Shown: piece after piece, positions 20,910 to 34,800 of the stretch | How the letters are laid out: each line of letters starts with the position of its first letter | Numbering within the stretch: the first letter of the stretch is position 1 | Assembly: GCA_016165875.1 (NCBI GenBank) | Contig: JABBOT010000014.1 | Span: forward strand, 12,959,432-13,023,431 | DNA length: 64,000 nt | Direction of reading: 5' to 3' | DNA from: Acanthopleura granulata | Taxonomy: Eukaryota > Mollusca > Polyplacophora > Chitonida > Chitonidae | Made by a program: the position numbers and the translations under genes | Notes under the pieces: model-generated | Told to the model about the DNA's origin: nothing | What the model saw: the letters and a program-made list of their open reading frames with translations, nothing else | The model's database searches: none

Positions 20910-22840
20910 GTTCATAGAAAAAAACCGCACATTAAAACTTGACTGTATCTAAAGTGACGTAGGCGCTATATATTTGGGACATAGAATAAACATGATTCAT
21001 CGTATAGCTCTCACATGCAGTATGTCTATGTACATGTATAATATATACATCTGCTATACACGGTCTTCCCTCTATATGGGCCCACATGTGGTTCTGTGCT
21101 TTCTAAAGTACATGTTATACCAACTTAAAATGGCGAACCTTTTATATCACATAACCGTGGCCTTTTGGACGTATACCTAATATCAATAAAATGTTATAAA
21201 ATATTTAAACTGGAGTTTCCAGCTCGTCAGGCTCGGATAATGAAACACTGATAAAGCGAGAGCAGGTCACCATTATAACAAAGTGGTGATAAGTGTGGAT
21301 GTTTTGATGAAGGTAGGTGACCTTTTCAACAGGATGGTGGTTTCCTTTCCTGGCACTGGAATTCTAACGTTCTATTTCAGTAACGCTCTTGTTGTAACGA
21401 CTGATGTGCACTTTTGCATACGCAAATGGTATGCAGACCTTATCAAAAAGTCGACACGAACTGGGTGTAACTGATAAATCGGCAAGTTTGGATCATAGGT
21501 GCATGGCAAATTCGTCCAAACGCTATTTACACCCAGTATATATCATGAGGCACACATCTCCAATACCACGGACATAAACCCTATAGCTTTACCTATATAA
21601 CTGGATACAAAAGACGCAAAGATATTCCAATCTCAACCATAGGACGTTCATTCGAAAGCTGACATGCACAGTATAGCTTTTACCATGATTTATGAATCGA
21701 CCAACGCACACAGATGCTTTCTCTTGGCAACGCAAAGTCTGAAACCCGTAAGTTTGTAGGGTTTCTTTTTTGGTTTAATCGGGCAAATCCGGTAACAGGG
21801 AAAAGAGTCCAGGACAGAAGCACCGCCGCACAAAAGCCCCACTGGACAAAAGCCCCACCGGACAATATCCCCGTGGTCTTATTTAACCTTCAGTCTATTT
21901 AAACAGGGTTTATATAACATGATATTTCACTCTTCACGTAATTCCTTTGGACAAATATATTTCCAAGTGAATATGGGGTGCAGTGCCTTGACTTGGCATG
22001 ATATAATACCTTTTTGTTGCACATAACATATACCTATATGTTATATTTCCCGTGTTTTGATTATATGCCTCTTGTTCCCCCAACTTATTAGTCATGGATT
22101 AATTGAATTTGATTTGGTCTACATGTATTCTGTTACCTTAAGGTGTGCACCAGGAATTTTGAATCATTATGTTAGTGGATAAATGTAGTTGTCGGAGCAG
22201 ACATTTACAGGGAGATGTAATGCTTTTGAATCAGAGTTTGCACACGATGTTTACCATACACATATACCTTAAGAGAATTTACCTGAAAATGGTAGTACTT
22301 TCAGTCTGTTATTTTATGCGATGTGATGAAGAAATTTCATTTCTTTCATTTACATAAAAAGTTATCTTGGTTTAACAGACAACTATTTGGTTTAGCAGCG
22401 CTTTATAACAGACGCCTGTAGTATGTATACAAATAAGTGGTTAATTTCATATCATTGCTGTGATACGCTGCATTTTACAAAACGGACTCAAAAACGAACG
22501 AACTCACGTATTCACTTGTCGCACGTCTTGAAAGTCAAGCTGAATAAACTCTTACTGAAAACTATCTCCTCCTGAGCATTTTATCCGCCAGGATTATACA
22601 CGTCTCCATCTAACCTAGGTCTATATCGCGTGTGCGGGCATAAGTTGAATTTAATTGATGACATGGTTAATGTCTGGATAAATAGTTGACTCATGATTGG
22701 TCATTATAGACATGCACGCAGCAGACGGATGACATCGTTAACGACTTCCAATACCAAATGTTGTCATAGTATCAAGACTGAACCATTTCTCTCCACACTC
22801 AAAAAATATATCTTTCACATTTAAAATAACGACACAGATT
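20910..22840. other. Intergenic stretch without recognised features
   Basis: AT-rich unique sequence. Short frames on both strands have no splice or promoter context. Nothing is called. Confidence 0.4.
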
Positions 22841-22847
22841 TATATAT

Positions 22848-23012
22848 CTATTTATTTATTTATCTTATTTGATTGTTGTTTACGCCGTATTCAAGAATAT
22901 TTCACCTGTACGACGGCCGCCAGCATTAGGCCTATTGTGGGAGGAAACCGGGCAGAGATTCGGCCGGGGAAAACCAACGATCATCAGCAGGTTAATGGCA
23001 GACCTTCCCACG
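22848..23012 (-). mobile_element. tRNA-derived SINE, inverted, 5'-truncated
   Basis: TTTA-rich tail, TTTACGCCGTATTCAAGAAT, GACGGCCGCCAGCATTAGG, GGAGGAAACCGGGCAGAG, ending near GCAGACCTTCCCACGAATGC. Head absent. Confidence 0.87.
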
Positions 23013-23019
23013 AATGCTC

Positions 23020-24300
23020 ATGCGGATTATGTTACTGTTATGAAGTACTGCGACTCACCATACAGTATTCTGCAGAAGTAAGAGGACAATTAAGTATGTC
23101 ATTTAACATAATATAGTGAACCGATATATATAGTTATTACTATGCCATGCTGACTCGGAAAACACAGGATTCCGTCAGTTTAACAAGTTATAGTTTTAGA
23201 GTACAAGCAAAAAGCAAATTTTGCACACAAGTTGAAGAGAGGCATTGTGGACTGTTTCAGAATTTTTCATTATTGAAGCATTTTAATTTATTTGACCACG
23301 GAAAGTAAATGTTTCTGTGGACCTAATCCAATGTAATCCATGCATGTGACTATGACAGGCCTTTTAAATGTGAAATACAGTTTGACAATAACGAACTGAT
23401 ACATATACACGAACCTCAGTCAGTAAAATTAAAGTGCTAGGTATTTGGAGTATACAAAACGATAGATTAAAGATAAAACTTAGCTATCAAAACTGAACAC
23501 ACTGCCGATCTGTTGTTATCGTTAGCTTATCTCTTTGCACGTGTTTTGGGCTGAAGGTATGCAATGTGACAGGCATATGATACCTGGCGAGGAATCTGTC
23601 AGGCTGAAATATGGGACTGCAGGACTAATCAGCAATAGTTTATCTAATAACCAGTTACGTAACTGTAGAGGTATGCTATAAGCTGTATTTAGGGCCTATG
23701 TACATGTGGATCTAGATGATATTTTGTATCATGTTCGTCACTTTCACTTTGTCCATATTTCACACATGTACATGTACTCGATCGACATATATACATACGT
23801 ACGTGCACATTGCACATGCAGGACAAAGTTTGCACATGGGTGCATAAACAAGTACAGCCACTGTATGGTGCGTATGCTGCCTCAAATAGGCCTATATGCA
23901 GGGACCTACACCCAAAACGTGATGAGGATATGGTTTAAAACACGCACTTCTACAACCATAAAATTTCAATGAAATCAGATCCTTACATTTTCTCTGGCTA
24001 GAAAACGTAAATAATATCTGATTTTAATGGGACAGACAGCGAAAAGGATACCGGGTATATACATGTAAATTCAGGCCTACCGAAGCATGAGCTATTATGC
24101 CTTCAACATGTCCACTTCGTTCTTTTTACTGCTGTGCGTACGTCGTATTAATCTTTCTCTTTAGTTACTAGATTGACGGAAAACATGAGAGAAATATACA
24201 TTTTATTATTTATATTTCATTTTGAGTATAATTACTACATTATGTATCTTGTTTTGAATTGTGTAACATTGGCCTAGTGGGCTATATCCTGACCTCTTTG
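23020..24300. other. Intergenic stretch upstream of the white-like gene
   Basis: AT-rich unique sequence rich in CATGTACATGTA-like motifs (for example 23758-23780). No gene or repeat family is recognised. Confidence 0.4.
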
Positions 24301-24417
24301 GCGGGGGTCAGTGAAAATCGGGTTAACCAATCAGCAATACTGATATACTGAATCGGCCATTTCGGTAACCAATGGGAAGTGATGTAACTAATTGCGGGCC
24401 CTAGTTGGCTGTCAACA
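24300..24417 (+). promoter_or_regulatory. Candidate promoter of the white-like gene with two CCAAT boxes
   Basis: CCAAT occurs in sense orientation at 24327-24331 (TTAACCAATCAGC) and 24369-24373 (GTAACCAATGGG), 42 bp apart, just upstream of the proposed noncoding first exon. No TATA box is evident. The arrangement resembles NF-Y-dependent promoters; the start site is not determined. Confidence 0.4.
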
Positions 24418-24556
24418 GACGATTGAAAAGTGGGATGGTCAAAGTGCAACACGACAGAAAGTTTTACTAAAACAACCTATCTTTGATAAGTGCCGCCACA
24501 TTCCTGGTTGATGCCGGGGCAGTCAGTGGTGAGAGGTACAGAGACAGACGCTGTTG
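24418..24556 (+). other. Candidate noncoding first exon of the white-like gene
   Basis: A strong donor (GTTG|GTAAGTG) at 24556/24557 ends a stretch without a useful ATG frame, downstream of CCAAT boxes. The coding exon at 25447 begins with an acceptor (CTTTTCTCAAG) three bases before the ATG, which requires an upstream exon. The 5' limit is a guess. Confidence 0.4.
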
Positions 24557-25065
24557 GTAAGTGTCGAAACAATGCTATGCATTTCCAGTGGAGACGTTGA
24601 CAACCTCATTATCTCCATGATGCCTGGTTGTCAATTGACTTGGTGAATGTGCCGTCAAGCAGCTCTGACTTTTAGGCGGAAGCCAAATAAAATTGTGGTT
24701 GCGCTTAATTTTGTTTCATGTAGTGGTGCAGGCCCCTAGTCATTTGGCTTGTGGCTGCCTCGCTTGGCGCTCGTTATTGAGAGGTTAGAGAAACTGAAGG
24801 TGTCCTGTAGTCCCTCATCGTGGTGGGTGAGGGTAAAATATTTTAGAAATGGCTGATATGGATTGTACATGTGCGCATTTGCCTTAAATCAAATGAATAA
24901 CTGTATTCCGACGTCTGGCATAGTCTGCATTGACTCGAAATTAACTTAATCTTTTGAATTATGGGATGGAATGCTTGATGTAACTTTTGTTGATAAAATT
25001 ATTAGGAATGACAATATAGATATTACAAGTAAAGCACAGGACTTTTCCCTGTTAAGACTTCTGTG

Positions 25066-25144
25066 ATCAACCTGCTTTTGTGAATTACCAGTCAACCTGG
25101 TCTTTTGAATTACCAGTCAACTTGCTTTTGTGAATTACCAGTCT
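25066..25144. repeat. Short tandem repeat, about 3 copies
   Basis: Copies of about 25-28 bp carry TGTGAATTACCAGTCAAC. They lie in the intron before the first coding exon of the white-like gene. Confidence 0.7.
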
Positions 25145-25449
25145 AAAGCATTATGCAGCACAACAGAGACATTACATATAGTCCACTGGCAAAAAATGAA
25201 AGAACAAGAAGAAAGGAAAAAAAAAAAAAAACAAGAAGAAGAAGAAAAAAAACTGCATGGGCTTTAATGTACCTATAATACTGTAAGTATTAAGTAATGG
25301 TGTCCATTGAATGGATACAACATGTGCTTCCCTGATTCACAAATTTGCCCCTTTGACTAAATACATGTGATCAGGTTAAATGTATTTTGTAAATCAGTAA
25401 ATATTGAAACAAGATCATTTTTTTTTCCTCTTGTTCTTTTCTCAAGAGA

Positions 25450-25894
25450 ATGTCAGAAGAGAGCCAGCCACTCCTGATCAGCGGTTCCAACTCAGGACGC
25501 TACACCCCCTACTACGCGGAGGACAGTCCTCAGGGGAGTGATGCCCTAGACGGGGGACCCTACCAAAGTGGCCATTACCACACAGCGTACAAAAATCCTG
25601 ACACCGTCATAAGCTTCCCTGGTTACAACGACGACGGTGTCAACATTCATGGTGGACACAATGGCCCAGAGGTGCACTACACCAGCTCGGGCAGAAAGAT
25701 GCAGGGTTCGCACACTGAGGTGAAAAGATCGCGCAGCCGGGTGTCGCGAAGTATTAGCTTAACACAGAGTATATCGGGGCCAATTGAACCTGTGACTCTT
25801 GCTTTTGAAAACGTCAATGTGTTTGTTCAAAAAACTGGAGGATGCTGTGGCAGAAAGTCCTATGACAGCATACCCAAACATATCTTAAGGGGAG
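25450..25894 (+). CDS. White-like gene, coding exon 1 (N-terminus)
   Basis: 148 codons plus one base, donor GGAG|GTAAGT. It encodes a polar N-terminus with a basic Ser/Arg patch ([12 protein letters not shown], near residue 92) and the first NBD strand ([12 protein letters not shown]) with a GGCC motif. The ATG follows the acceptor by three bases. Confidence 0.95.
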
Positions 25895-28800
25895 GTAAGT
25901 AGTATGTCTCAATAAATTATTAATGTAAGAAGAACATCTTTATATTATAGGCTATACCATAGGCAGAACTTATATGTTGAAAGTACATGTAACCCATCAA
26001 CCCTCAAAAAAGGGTCCTGCTCTGAAGCTTGTTGGGAATTTGAATAAAATTTTTTTCTATATGTGTAATTTCTTGAAAATGCTTGTAATTTTTATTAACC
26101 AGAAGGAAAAAAGAAATAATGGTTCCCCACCAACCAACAGTATTATTTTTGACAGGGCTTGGTAACGCTCCACAGAGAGCTTTTAAGCATGGCCTGTAAT
26201 GGTGTGGAGTATTGAATATTACGCTGTTCTTAACAATGTGTTCACCTCTTGGAAATTTGTTACCAGCTACATTATGTAAAAGAAACACATGTACAAGGTA
26301 AAAATGCACAAAACCATTTTCTCCTTGGGTGCCTTGCACCGTAAATCCCTCATCAGGCCTGCAGTGTGTGGTAACCGTTTAATTGTAGTGTCACACTCAT
26401 TTGGTCCTACATGCATCTGGGTTGACTTTTCTGCACTTGTGTGTATTGTTTACAGAGTATTTGCAGAATTTTTGCTAAATATGTTTGTTGTTTCTGTCAC
26501 ATCTACTGAAAATGTCAGGGAAAAGGATGCGATCAATTCATGCATTAATTTATTTAGTTCATTGTGCGTTTAACACCATACATAAATATTATGGGTGGAG
26601 GAAAGTGGATTGCCAATCGACTGGTCTTTGATGTGTTACTGATGTACTCTTCAAGAGGCATTTAGTGTTGGACAGAGGAATTTCAAAAGATTCTGTTGAA
26701 CTTTCTCACTTGTGACCTTCGATAATGTCTCTGTGCAGCATATTGGTGAATGAATGAATTAAACTGTTATTTAAAAAGGATAAGTGTACAATTTGCTCTT
26801 CCCAGAGGCTCTCTACACAGTGTATAAGAACAAGCAGAATAAGTAGTGATTCATACAGTTGCATTTTTAAACTGCAAAACCAAATGTTTTGGCTATTACA
26901 TGCACATGTAGTTTCTTCTAGGAATTCTTGGGTTATTATTACATTTCCACATGCTTGTACATCAGCTGAAACTTTAAATAAGTATATGTAGAGATGTGTT
27001 ACAGTTACTAGGTTGGAACATGTTTTTAAATGTGAGTGGTCCTGGAACACGGCTGGTGACCACGCACAAACTGCCTAAAAATCGTCCAAGCCCAGGTTAG
27101 ACCGATTGAAAGCCAAGCCCCTTAACCGCTTGGCCTGCATGGATCTATGCTCTAAAAGGATTCTTAGTTCCACTAGCCTTCTGGGTATTGTGGCTGATCT
27201 GACACCATGATACACCAGACTTAACCTAGCTGCTCAACTCACATCTTCTCTCATTGATCTACAAATCTGGGCATTGCCTCTCTGCACTCGCCTTAGACCT
27301 CTGATATGGCCCAACATACATGTACACAAGGTGGCTATATGTGACAATGCTGATAGCTGATTGTAGCACTGTGGGGTTAGAAACTAGAACAATTCTACTT
27401 ACAAAATGACTTGTGCTGCATCTATATGCACTGGTATGAGAAACATTATATATATATCTTATACAGTGTACATGTAACTCTGGCTGCTGTTATACATACA
27501 TGTAAGTGAAAAATTCTTGATCACAGGACTACACATCAGTTAATCCATCAACCGTATAAAAAGCTGCAGTAGTTACAGTATATATGAAATGTTTCAACAA
27601 ATTCGTTCATGCACGAGATGTTTAAGAATATATACTTGAATGAAATGTTTTATAAAATATGCTCCATAATGATTTGTAATCTTTTATAAAATTAACACCT
27701 ACATGCATACATGTATGGATTTTGATATCAGCTCTCTTAATTTAAATAGCATATATGGTATGATACTTAAAGAAGAGCTCAGATTTAATTTACTATTTAC
27801 ATTGGAAGAATGTAGTACATGTATGAGTGAGTATTTTGGTTAGTGGTTTCTCAAGGAATCCTTGGATTATGGTCATATGAATAACAGCACTATAACCCCA
27901 AACTGCTATTGATAACTAATCCTTGGCAACACACTAGAATATATCATTAGTTTGTGGCATTTCTGCAGTTTGAAACATACCTTGTAATAGGTAAAGTTTT
28001 GCCATTTCCCTAAGTTTGCTCTCCTATCCTCTCTGTCGGCAGTGTCTGGTGTGGTAAAACCTGGCCATCTGTTAGCCATCATTGGTGCAAGGTGAGTTTA
28101 ACCTCCAGAAATTAAGGAGCAACTATGCAATAATGTACATCTACATTTATTTAGCTGATATAATTCAGAACTGGCTTTCAGAATGCATCATTAAAGTTTG
28201 GAGGAAATATCAGCAGTCTAATTGAGATTGTGCATTGCTGTGTCGGGCAAACCTGACAGAGCAAGCAAAACTAAGGAAATTGTGTGGACAGTTTGAAGGT
28301 TTTGAATACAAATTTATTTATTTATTTGATTGGTATTTTATGTCGTACTCAAGAATATTTCACGTATTTGACGGCAGCCAGCATTATGATGGGAAGAAAA
28401 GGAGGAGAGCGCAGGGGAAACCCACGACCATCCACAGGCTGCTGGAGGACCTTTCCACACACCGTCGGAGAGGAAGCCAGCGTGAGCTGAGCTTGAACTC
28501 ACAGTGATCGCATTGAGGAGAGGCACCCAGATCATTACACAGCATTAGCGCGCTAACCCACTTGGCCACGGAGGCCCCTTGAAGACAAATAAACTGATCA
28601 CCACAGGGTGTGTGGAAGAAAATTTGTGCTTAAAGTTAAATTATATGTGAATCCAAGAAAATTTTTTACATAAAACTTTGACAATTATTATATCCGTGCA
28701 CACCAGTGGTATGGTTTAATTCTGCAGAGCTAACATGTGTAGCTTTAGAATGACATGTATATATGCACACTGTGAGTACATACATGTATATGTATTGGAG

Positions 28801-31800
28801 TGTATGAAAGATACATGTTCACTGTATGACCAAATTTGTGCTTGTCTGAATTATCGCTGTACATGTTGTGGTTCGATCTGCCGATAGTTATACAGGTAAA
28901 GTAAAAGGAATTTTTGTCTTCAGTGGTCTGTTTACATATGTAGATAGCTACATAATTAGAGTAAACAGTCTGCTAAACGCACATGTAAATTGAAAAGTAA
29001 AATTCATGTCCCTCCATTACAGTGGTGCCGGCAAGTCAACTCTGTTGAACATTATAACAAGTCGTTTCCGAGAGCCCCTGATTGTGGAAGGCAAGGTGAC
29101 GGTGAATGGTCAGTCCCTTGGTAAAGCCATCAGCAGTATCTCAGCCTATGTCCAGCAGGATGACCTGTTTATTGGCATACTGACCGTTAGGGAACACCTC
29201 AACTTCAGGGTAGGAAAACTTGCCATCAGAAACATCAAATCAAGTTTTGGTATACTTATACATGTACGTGTATAACAAGAATGTTTGTGAAAGAAAAGAC
29301 AACAAAAAATATAACCAAATTTATGTTATAAGAGGGGTCCATACAGACCTAAAAGGGCATAGGCATTTTTTTATGAAGTGCTTGCTAACTCTATAATTCA
29401 CCTTTTAATGTGGAATTCTTACGAGACCATGGGATACATGGCCATTTTAGAGAAACCGGAAACACAGTGCCGCATCTAGCTCCCAGTTGGAAACTGAACT
29501 ACTTGCAGGGTTGCACCAATCACACAAAGGAGAGTTCACCAGTAACTCAATCAGTGTTGGTGGTTACTTTAGGCATGGTGGTTTTCTCAACCCTTTGTGA
29601 ATATAAAGTATAAAATGATTTATACCAGTCTGTAAACATACAAGTGAAATTGATGTTAAACAACAGAGGAAGAAGTAGATAGATTTTCTGCCTCTTAATG
29701 TTTGTGAGTCATGGTTGGAAACAGATGGGCAACAGTGCTCATGGGGTGCCTTAGTTTTGTTGTGTGTAGAGGTATTTAAGTCTGTATATTACTCTTGGAA
29801 AGATTTGTCAGTAAGTTGCCAGAGGTCTGTGGTTTATTCCATTCACTTATGCTGTACAACCAGTCATAAAAGTGACGGCCATCATGGAAGTGAAAGATTC
29901 TGCAGTATGGTGTTTAATACACGACAGTGAAATAAATGAAAATCAAAGAAATAATACTGATGGTATGACCTTAATGGTTATTTCAGGCAACCCTGGGGAT
30001 GGACAGACACGTGACCAAAAACCAAAGGTTGGCAAGGGTGGAGAAAGTACTGCAGGAAGTGCGTAATAGTACATGTCATCCCTGCTGCTACAAGTGTGTG
30101 TGAAGGCTCGGCCATGACTGATGATATCTCATTTTTAAATTTATTTATTTACTTATTTGATTGGGGTTTTGTGCCATACTCAAGAATATTTCACTTATAC
30201 CACAGCAGCCAGCATTATAGTGGGAAGAAAGCAAGCAGAGCCTGGGGAAAACCCATGACCATCCGTTGGTTGCTGGCGGACCTTCCCACATACGGCCGGA
30301 CAGGAATCCAGCATGATCTGGACTTGAACTCACAGCGACAGCGTTGGTGGGAGGCTACTCGGTCATTGCGCTGCAATAGAGCGCTAGCCAACTCTCATGT
30401 TTAAATGTAACTACATGTACAGTTAGTTTGGCCTTGGATGGTGTTATCAGTGGAAGGATTTCTGCAGTCTACTCAGATCAGATGGTTTCAACCAGCCAAT
30501 TTCAGCAGGTCCTGCACACAGGCAGCTGACGTCTTACACACACAGCAGAAATTATGGAGCACAAAAGATAAATTCAAGACATGAATTAAATGAGTTTATC
30601 ACAAGATTGGTGAAGACTTGATGCAGTTACTTTGATGCCATGAGTGATGTTGGTACAGTTAAATCTCAATCCTGTTTGTTTTCATGACCAACGGTAAATT
30701 TAATCTTCAGATCTTGCGATGTTCAAAATGCATCACAGAATGACACTCTGGTAAACCTGACCTATGTTGGAAAAGCAGATGGAAAAAGAGCAGAAAATGA
30801 TTGTAATCAAGTGATGCATTATGTGTAAAAACTCACCCATATAGATGATGTTTAGACATTTGAGAGACGTTTGATTGAATCTTGTGAGCAGATGGGGCTG
30901 ACGAAGTGTGCTGACACCCTGATTGGAACACCTGGCAGAATCAAAGGCATATCAGGAGGAGAGATGAAGAGGTTGTCATTTGCCTCAGAGGTACTGTCAG
31001 TTGTCTTCAGTAATCTAAGCGGCTGGGAACAATCTTAACAGACCTTAGAATCCATATGCTACAGTTTTCGAGTATTCCGTGTACAGTTCGTGTAACTGGA
31101 TCATTGTGGTAAATTATATGGTGGTTTTATTTTAGTCATGCACAGCTAGCTTCTTTGCATACCGATAACTTTTAAATCTTCCAAATGATTTCTCCTGGCA
31201 TATTTATCTTAAAATAGACATTTTAGTTGAGAACGTTCTGCCCCACAACCAGTGGATAAAGCAGTCACACAGAGCTGTTTTGTACGTAGATCCTAACGAA
31301 CCCTGCCCTGATGTTTTGTGACGAACCTACGTCTGGCCTTGACTCGTTTATGGCCCAGAACATCGTGGCCACCTTACAGACAATGGCTGCCAAGGGCCGC
31401 ACCATCATCTGTACCATCCACCAGCCGTCCTCAGAGGTCTTCTCCATGTTTGATCAGTTAGTACTCACGCACTTCATAGCCACCCTAATTCTTCCATCTT
31501 TTCACGTATGAAAGAGCAATAATCGGTGTAATTTTATGCGCTTTTCCAATTTGATATTGGAGACAAAAGCGCAGTGGTTGGGTTGACAGAATTCAGCGTT
31601 TCAGAAAGTAAAAGTTTATCAATCTGCATAGAATGATGCCCTCAGAATATTCTTGATTGAACATCTTGCAAACATTTGAAGGGATAGAAGAATTACATTA
31701 GTCAATAATATTTGGAAGCAGCAGGTTTAAAGTAATGACTGAGTAGACTTGTACATAAGTTCTTACTGAGGTGTGCAGGCCAGTGTCCAGATGTACTTGT

Positions 31801-34800
31801 ATCGTATCAACTCAGATAAAGGCTGAGACCTTGGTTTTAACCAGTGTCTGAGTGCACAGAAGACTTACAAATGGGCAAACTTGGCTCCTCTCGAGCAAAC
31901 TTTGAAAAACAATGCACGTGGTTGAAGAAATTGCGGTTTTTGACTTATAAAATTGCAAAACTAATTCCAAGACTTACCCATTTATTATCGTAGGTCATTG
32001 TATAAGTAATGCTTATACATATACTTTTAGCATGTGGAAACCTTTGACACATCATGATAACATGTATTCCTATTAGGCTTTGGAGACTGTCCACTCAGAT
32101 AGTCTTCTGTTATGACTACACATGTGAAATACTGAGAAATTACACACAGGCCATGGAAATGAAGAGTGACTGCACACCACAATTCTGATAATTTTCAGAT
32201 ATTATTCTTTTTCACAGACTGTTGATTTTGGCAGAAGGCCGTGTGGCATTCATGGGACCAGCTAAAGAAGCCATTCCATTTTTTAAAAGGTATGTATGGA
32301 AATGCACAAGCTGAATTGTCTGATGGATTACTGATTGACTTTTGCTTAATCTATCAGGACTATATTCCGTTTGTGTATCTTTGTGTATGAAGAAAAAATG
32401 AATGAAAAGTGGCTCTCAGCTTGTTCGTCATGAATGTGTTTGGCAAGGTATGAAAGTCTAAGACCCCTGTTATATTTTTGGTGTGGATAAATTGATTGTT
32501 TGGAAGTTTGAAATGAGTGTTGGGAGATGTAAGGTAGAGTTAAAAGAGTATCAAAAGTTTAAATGTAGCAGCACAAACTGCCATTAAAAAGTGTTCATTG
32601 GGATGTATGCTAGGATTCTAAGATAAGGGAGTATGAATAGAGCATTGCTAAGGAAAGACATTATGTTGAAGAAGTGTCAAAAAAGTGCTGTATTAAGAAT
32701 GCTAAGTGCAAAAAGTGCGGAAAAAGTGCTGCTTGTGAGTTCTCTTATATATACACGTATGACACCTGTTTATGTCAACATACATTGTTGTTGTGTGCAT
32801 ATATTGTTTATGAGTATGTATATTGTTTATGAGTACATATATTGCTTATGTGTACATACTGCACTCACTTTGACCTCGTATACACTAGGAGTAGCATGAG
32901 CCCTGTGTATCTTTCTGTTATGTCAGATGTTCTTGCGGCAAGTAAGGGGTAAGTGTGCTAGCACAGGACATTGACTTAGGAGCCTCTCACCAATGTGGTT
33001 GATGGGTTTTCAAATCGTTCATGCTGTTTTCTGCTCCGGTCGTACGAGAAAAGTTCTGTCAGCTACCTCAGATGGTTGTGGATTTCCTCTGGGCTTTGTC
33101 TTGTTTCATTTCCACCATATTGCTAGCCGTCGTCATATGAGTGAAATATTCTTATGTACAGAATGGAACTCCAATTAAATAAACAAATAAATAAGTCCGT
33201 TAAACCTTCTGGTCAGTAGAGCTCGCTATCAGAGGTTTTGTCTGAATCGTAAGGATACTGGAACCCCTCAGGGGTGAAATTTGTCCAAATTTTTTTATTT
33301 CACTTTCTTATTCTGCATTCCCCTGTCTTTCCTTTCACTTTAAGATGAAAACCAAATTTGATTTGTAAATACCTAAAATTTGACATAAAGTATAACATGT
33401 TGTGAACCAAGGCAGTTGTGTTTTCTTAGTGCCCCCTGATTAAGGGGATTAGCTCAATAAAGAGGGAGTAACCTTCTGTGAATACAGAAAGGACTCTGGT
33501 AAATGTGTATTGCCTCCTGCTATAAACTGTGCATGGCTGCTTCTGCAGACTACCCTAACAGACCTAATAACTAAAACAACAGCCTTGATCACCACACCAG
33601 GGTACCATTGTGGAGGGGTTAATGAACACGTTGTGACGGGTTTTGCTCAGAGAGGTCAAGATAAAACACAAATTTACGCTTTGGTGGAACATGATAAGAT
33701 ATAAAGTTTAACATATGTAGGTGCATATGTTCACATTTTAAGTGGACCCAGGACAATTTGTAATTAAAATTAATTGGCAAACTGATTAATGATGAATTTT
33801 GTCACACATAATGGCCCTCCAGACATTTTGATCTTTTTCTCCCTTTCTGGTTTTGACATGGTTAGGTAGTGAAATACTTCTGTTTCTGGCTTATTTTTCA
33901 ACATAACACTAAGAATCTTGGCACACGTGTAGCTAAATACCTAAGCTAAAAAACTGTCGCAAAGATTTTTGATAGTTTTTTCTGTTTTTGAAGACATTAG
34001 TGAAAGAACATCAAAGTTTCAAATTTGTAAAAAATATTTGAGAGTTTTAACATTAAGTGATCACTCAGAACAATCTAAGATGAATATTAAAAATCTGTGA
34101 GATCATTTCTTAATTTAAATAGTAAATTTTCCACTTGAGCAAGAAACATTTGAAAATTGGAGAAAGTGCAGCAATTCGATAACTGCACTGATTTTTTTTT
34201 CAAACTTTCTATTTTATTTTGAATAATATTAAAGTTAGGTAAATTTTGAAAGTTCTTTATGAAGTCAGCAGGAGTTTAGCTTTCAAAATATATATACATA
34301 TGGCCCCTTCTGATCAATATTTGGGCTACAGAATGTGAAATTTTGGCCAGGAGTGGCTCTAGTATCCTTAATACCTAATCCAGGCTTTCATGGGTGACCT
34401 GTGTGGTAACCTTTGTGTTAGACAATTTACTAAACCTGGCTGTCACAGAAGGTAATAGCTTATGCACACTTCCTGTTTGCAGTCAGGGGTTGATCTGCCC
34501 AAGTAACTACAACCCAGCTGACTTCTACATCCACACTCTGGCCATCGCCAGTGGCAAGGAGAGGGAATGTAGGACAACCGTCGAGGTACGTATCTGTTTA
34601 ATTGTACTTGTTCGTCAGAAATCACTGTCATGGAACATACTTAGTGTTAAGTAGCCTCTTATAGCTAAGTACACTTCATATCTCTACAACATGCGTTGTT
34701 ATGGTAGTTAAGTTCTTACTGAGCCAAGTGCACTTCATGAAACCATGGTCTGATTTTAGGCTACAGCACCGGCATCCATTAACAGTATTGACACACATAA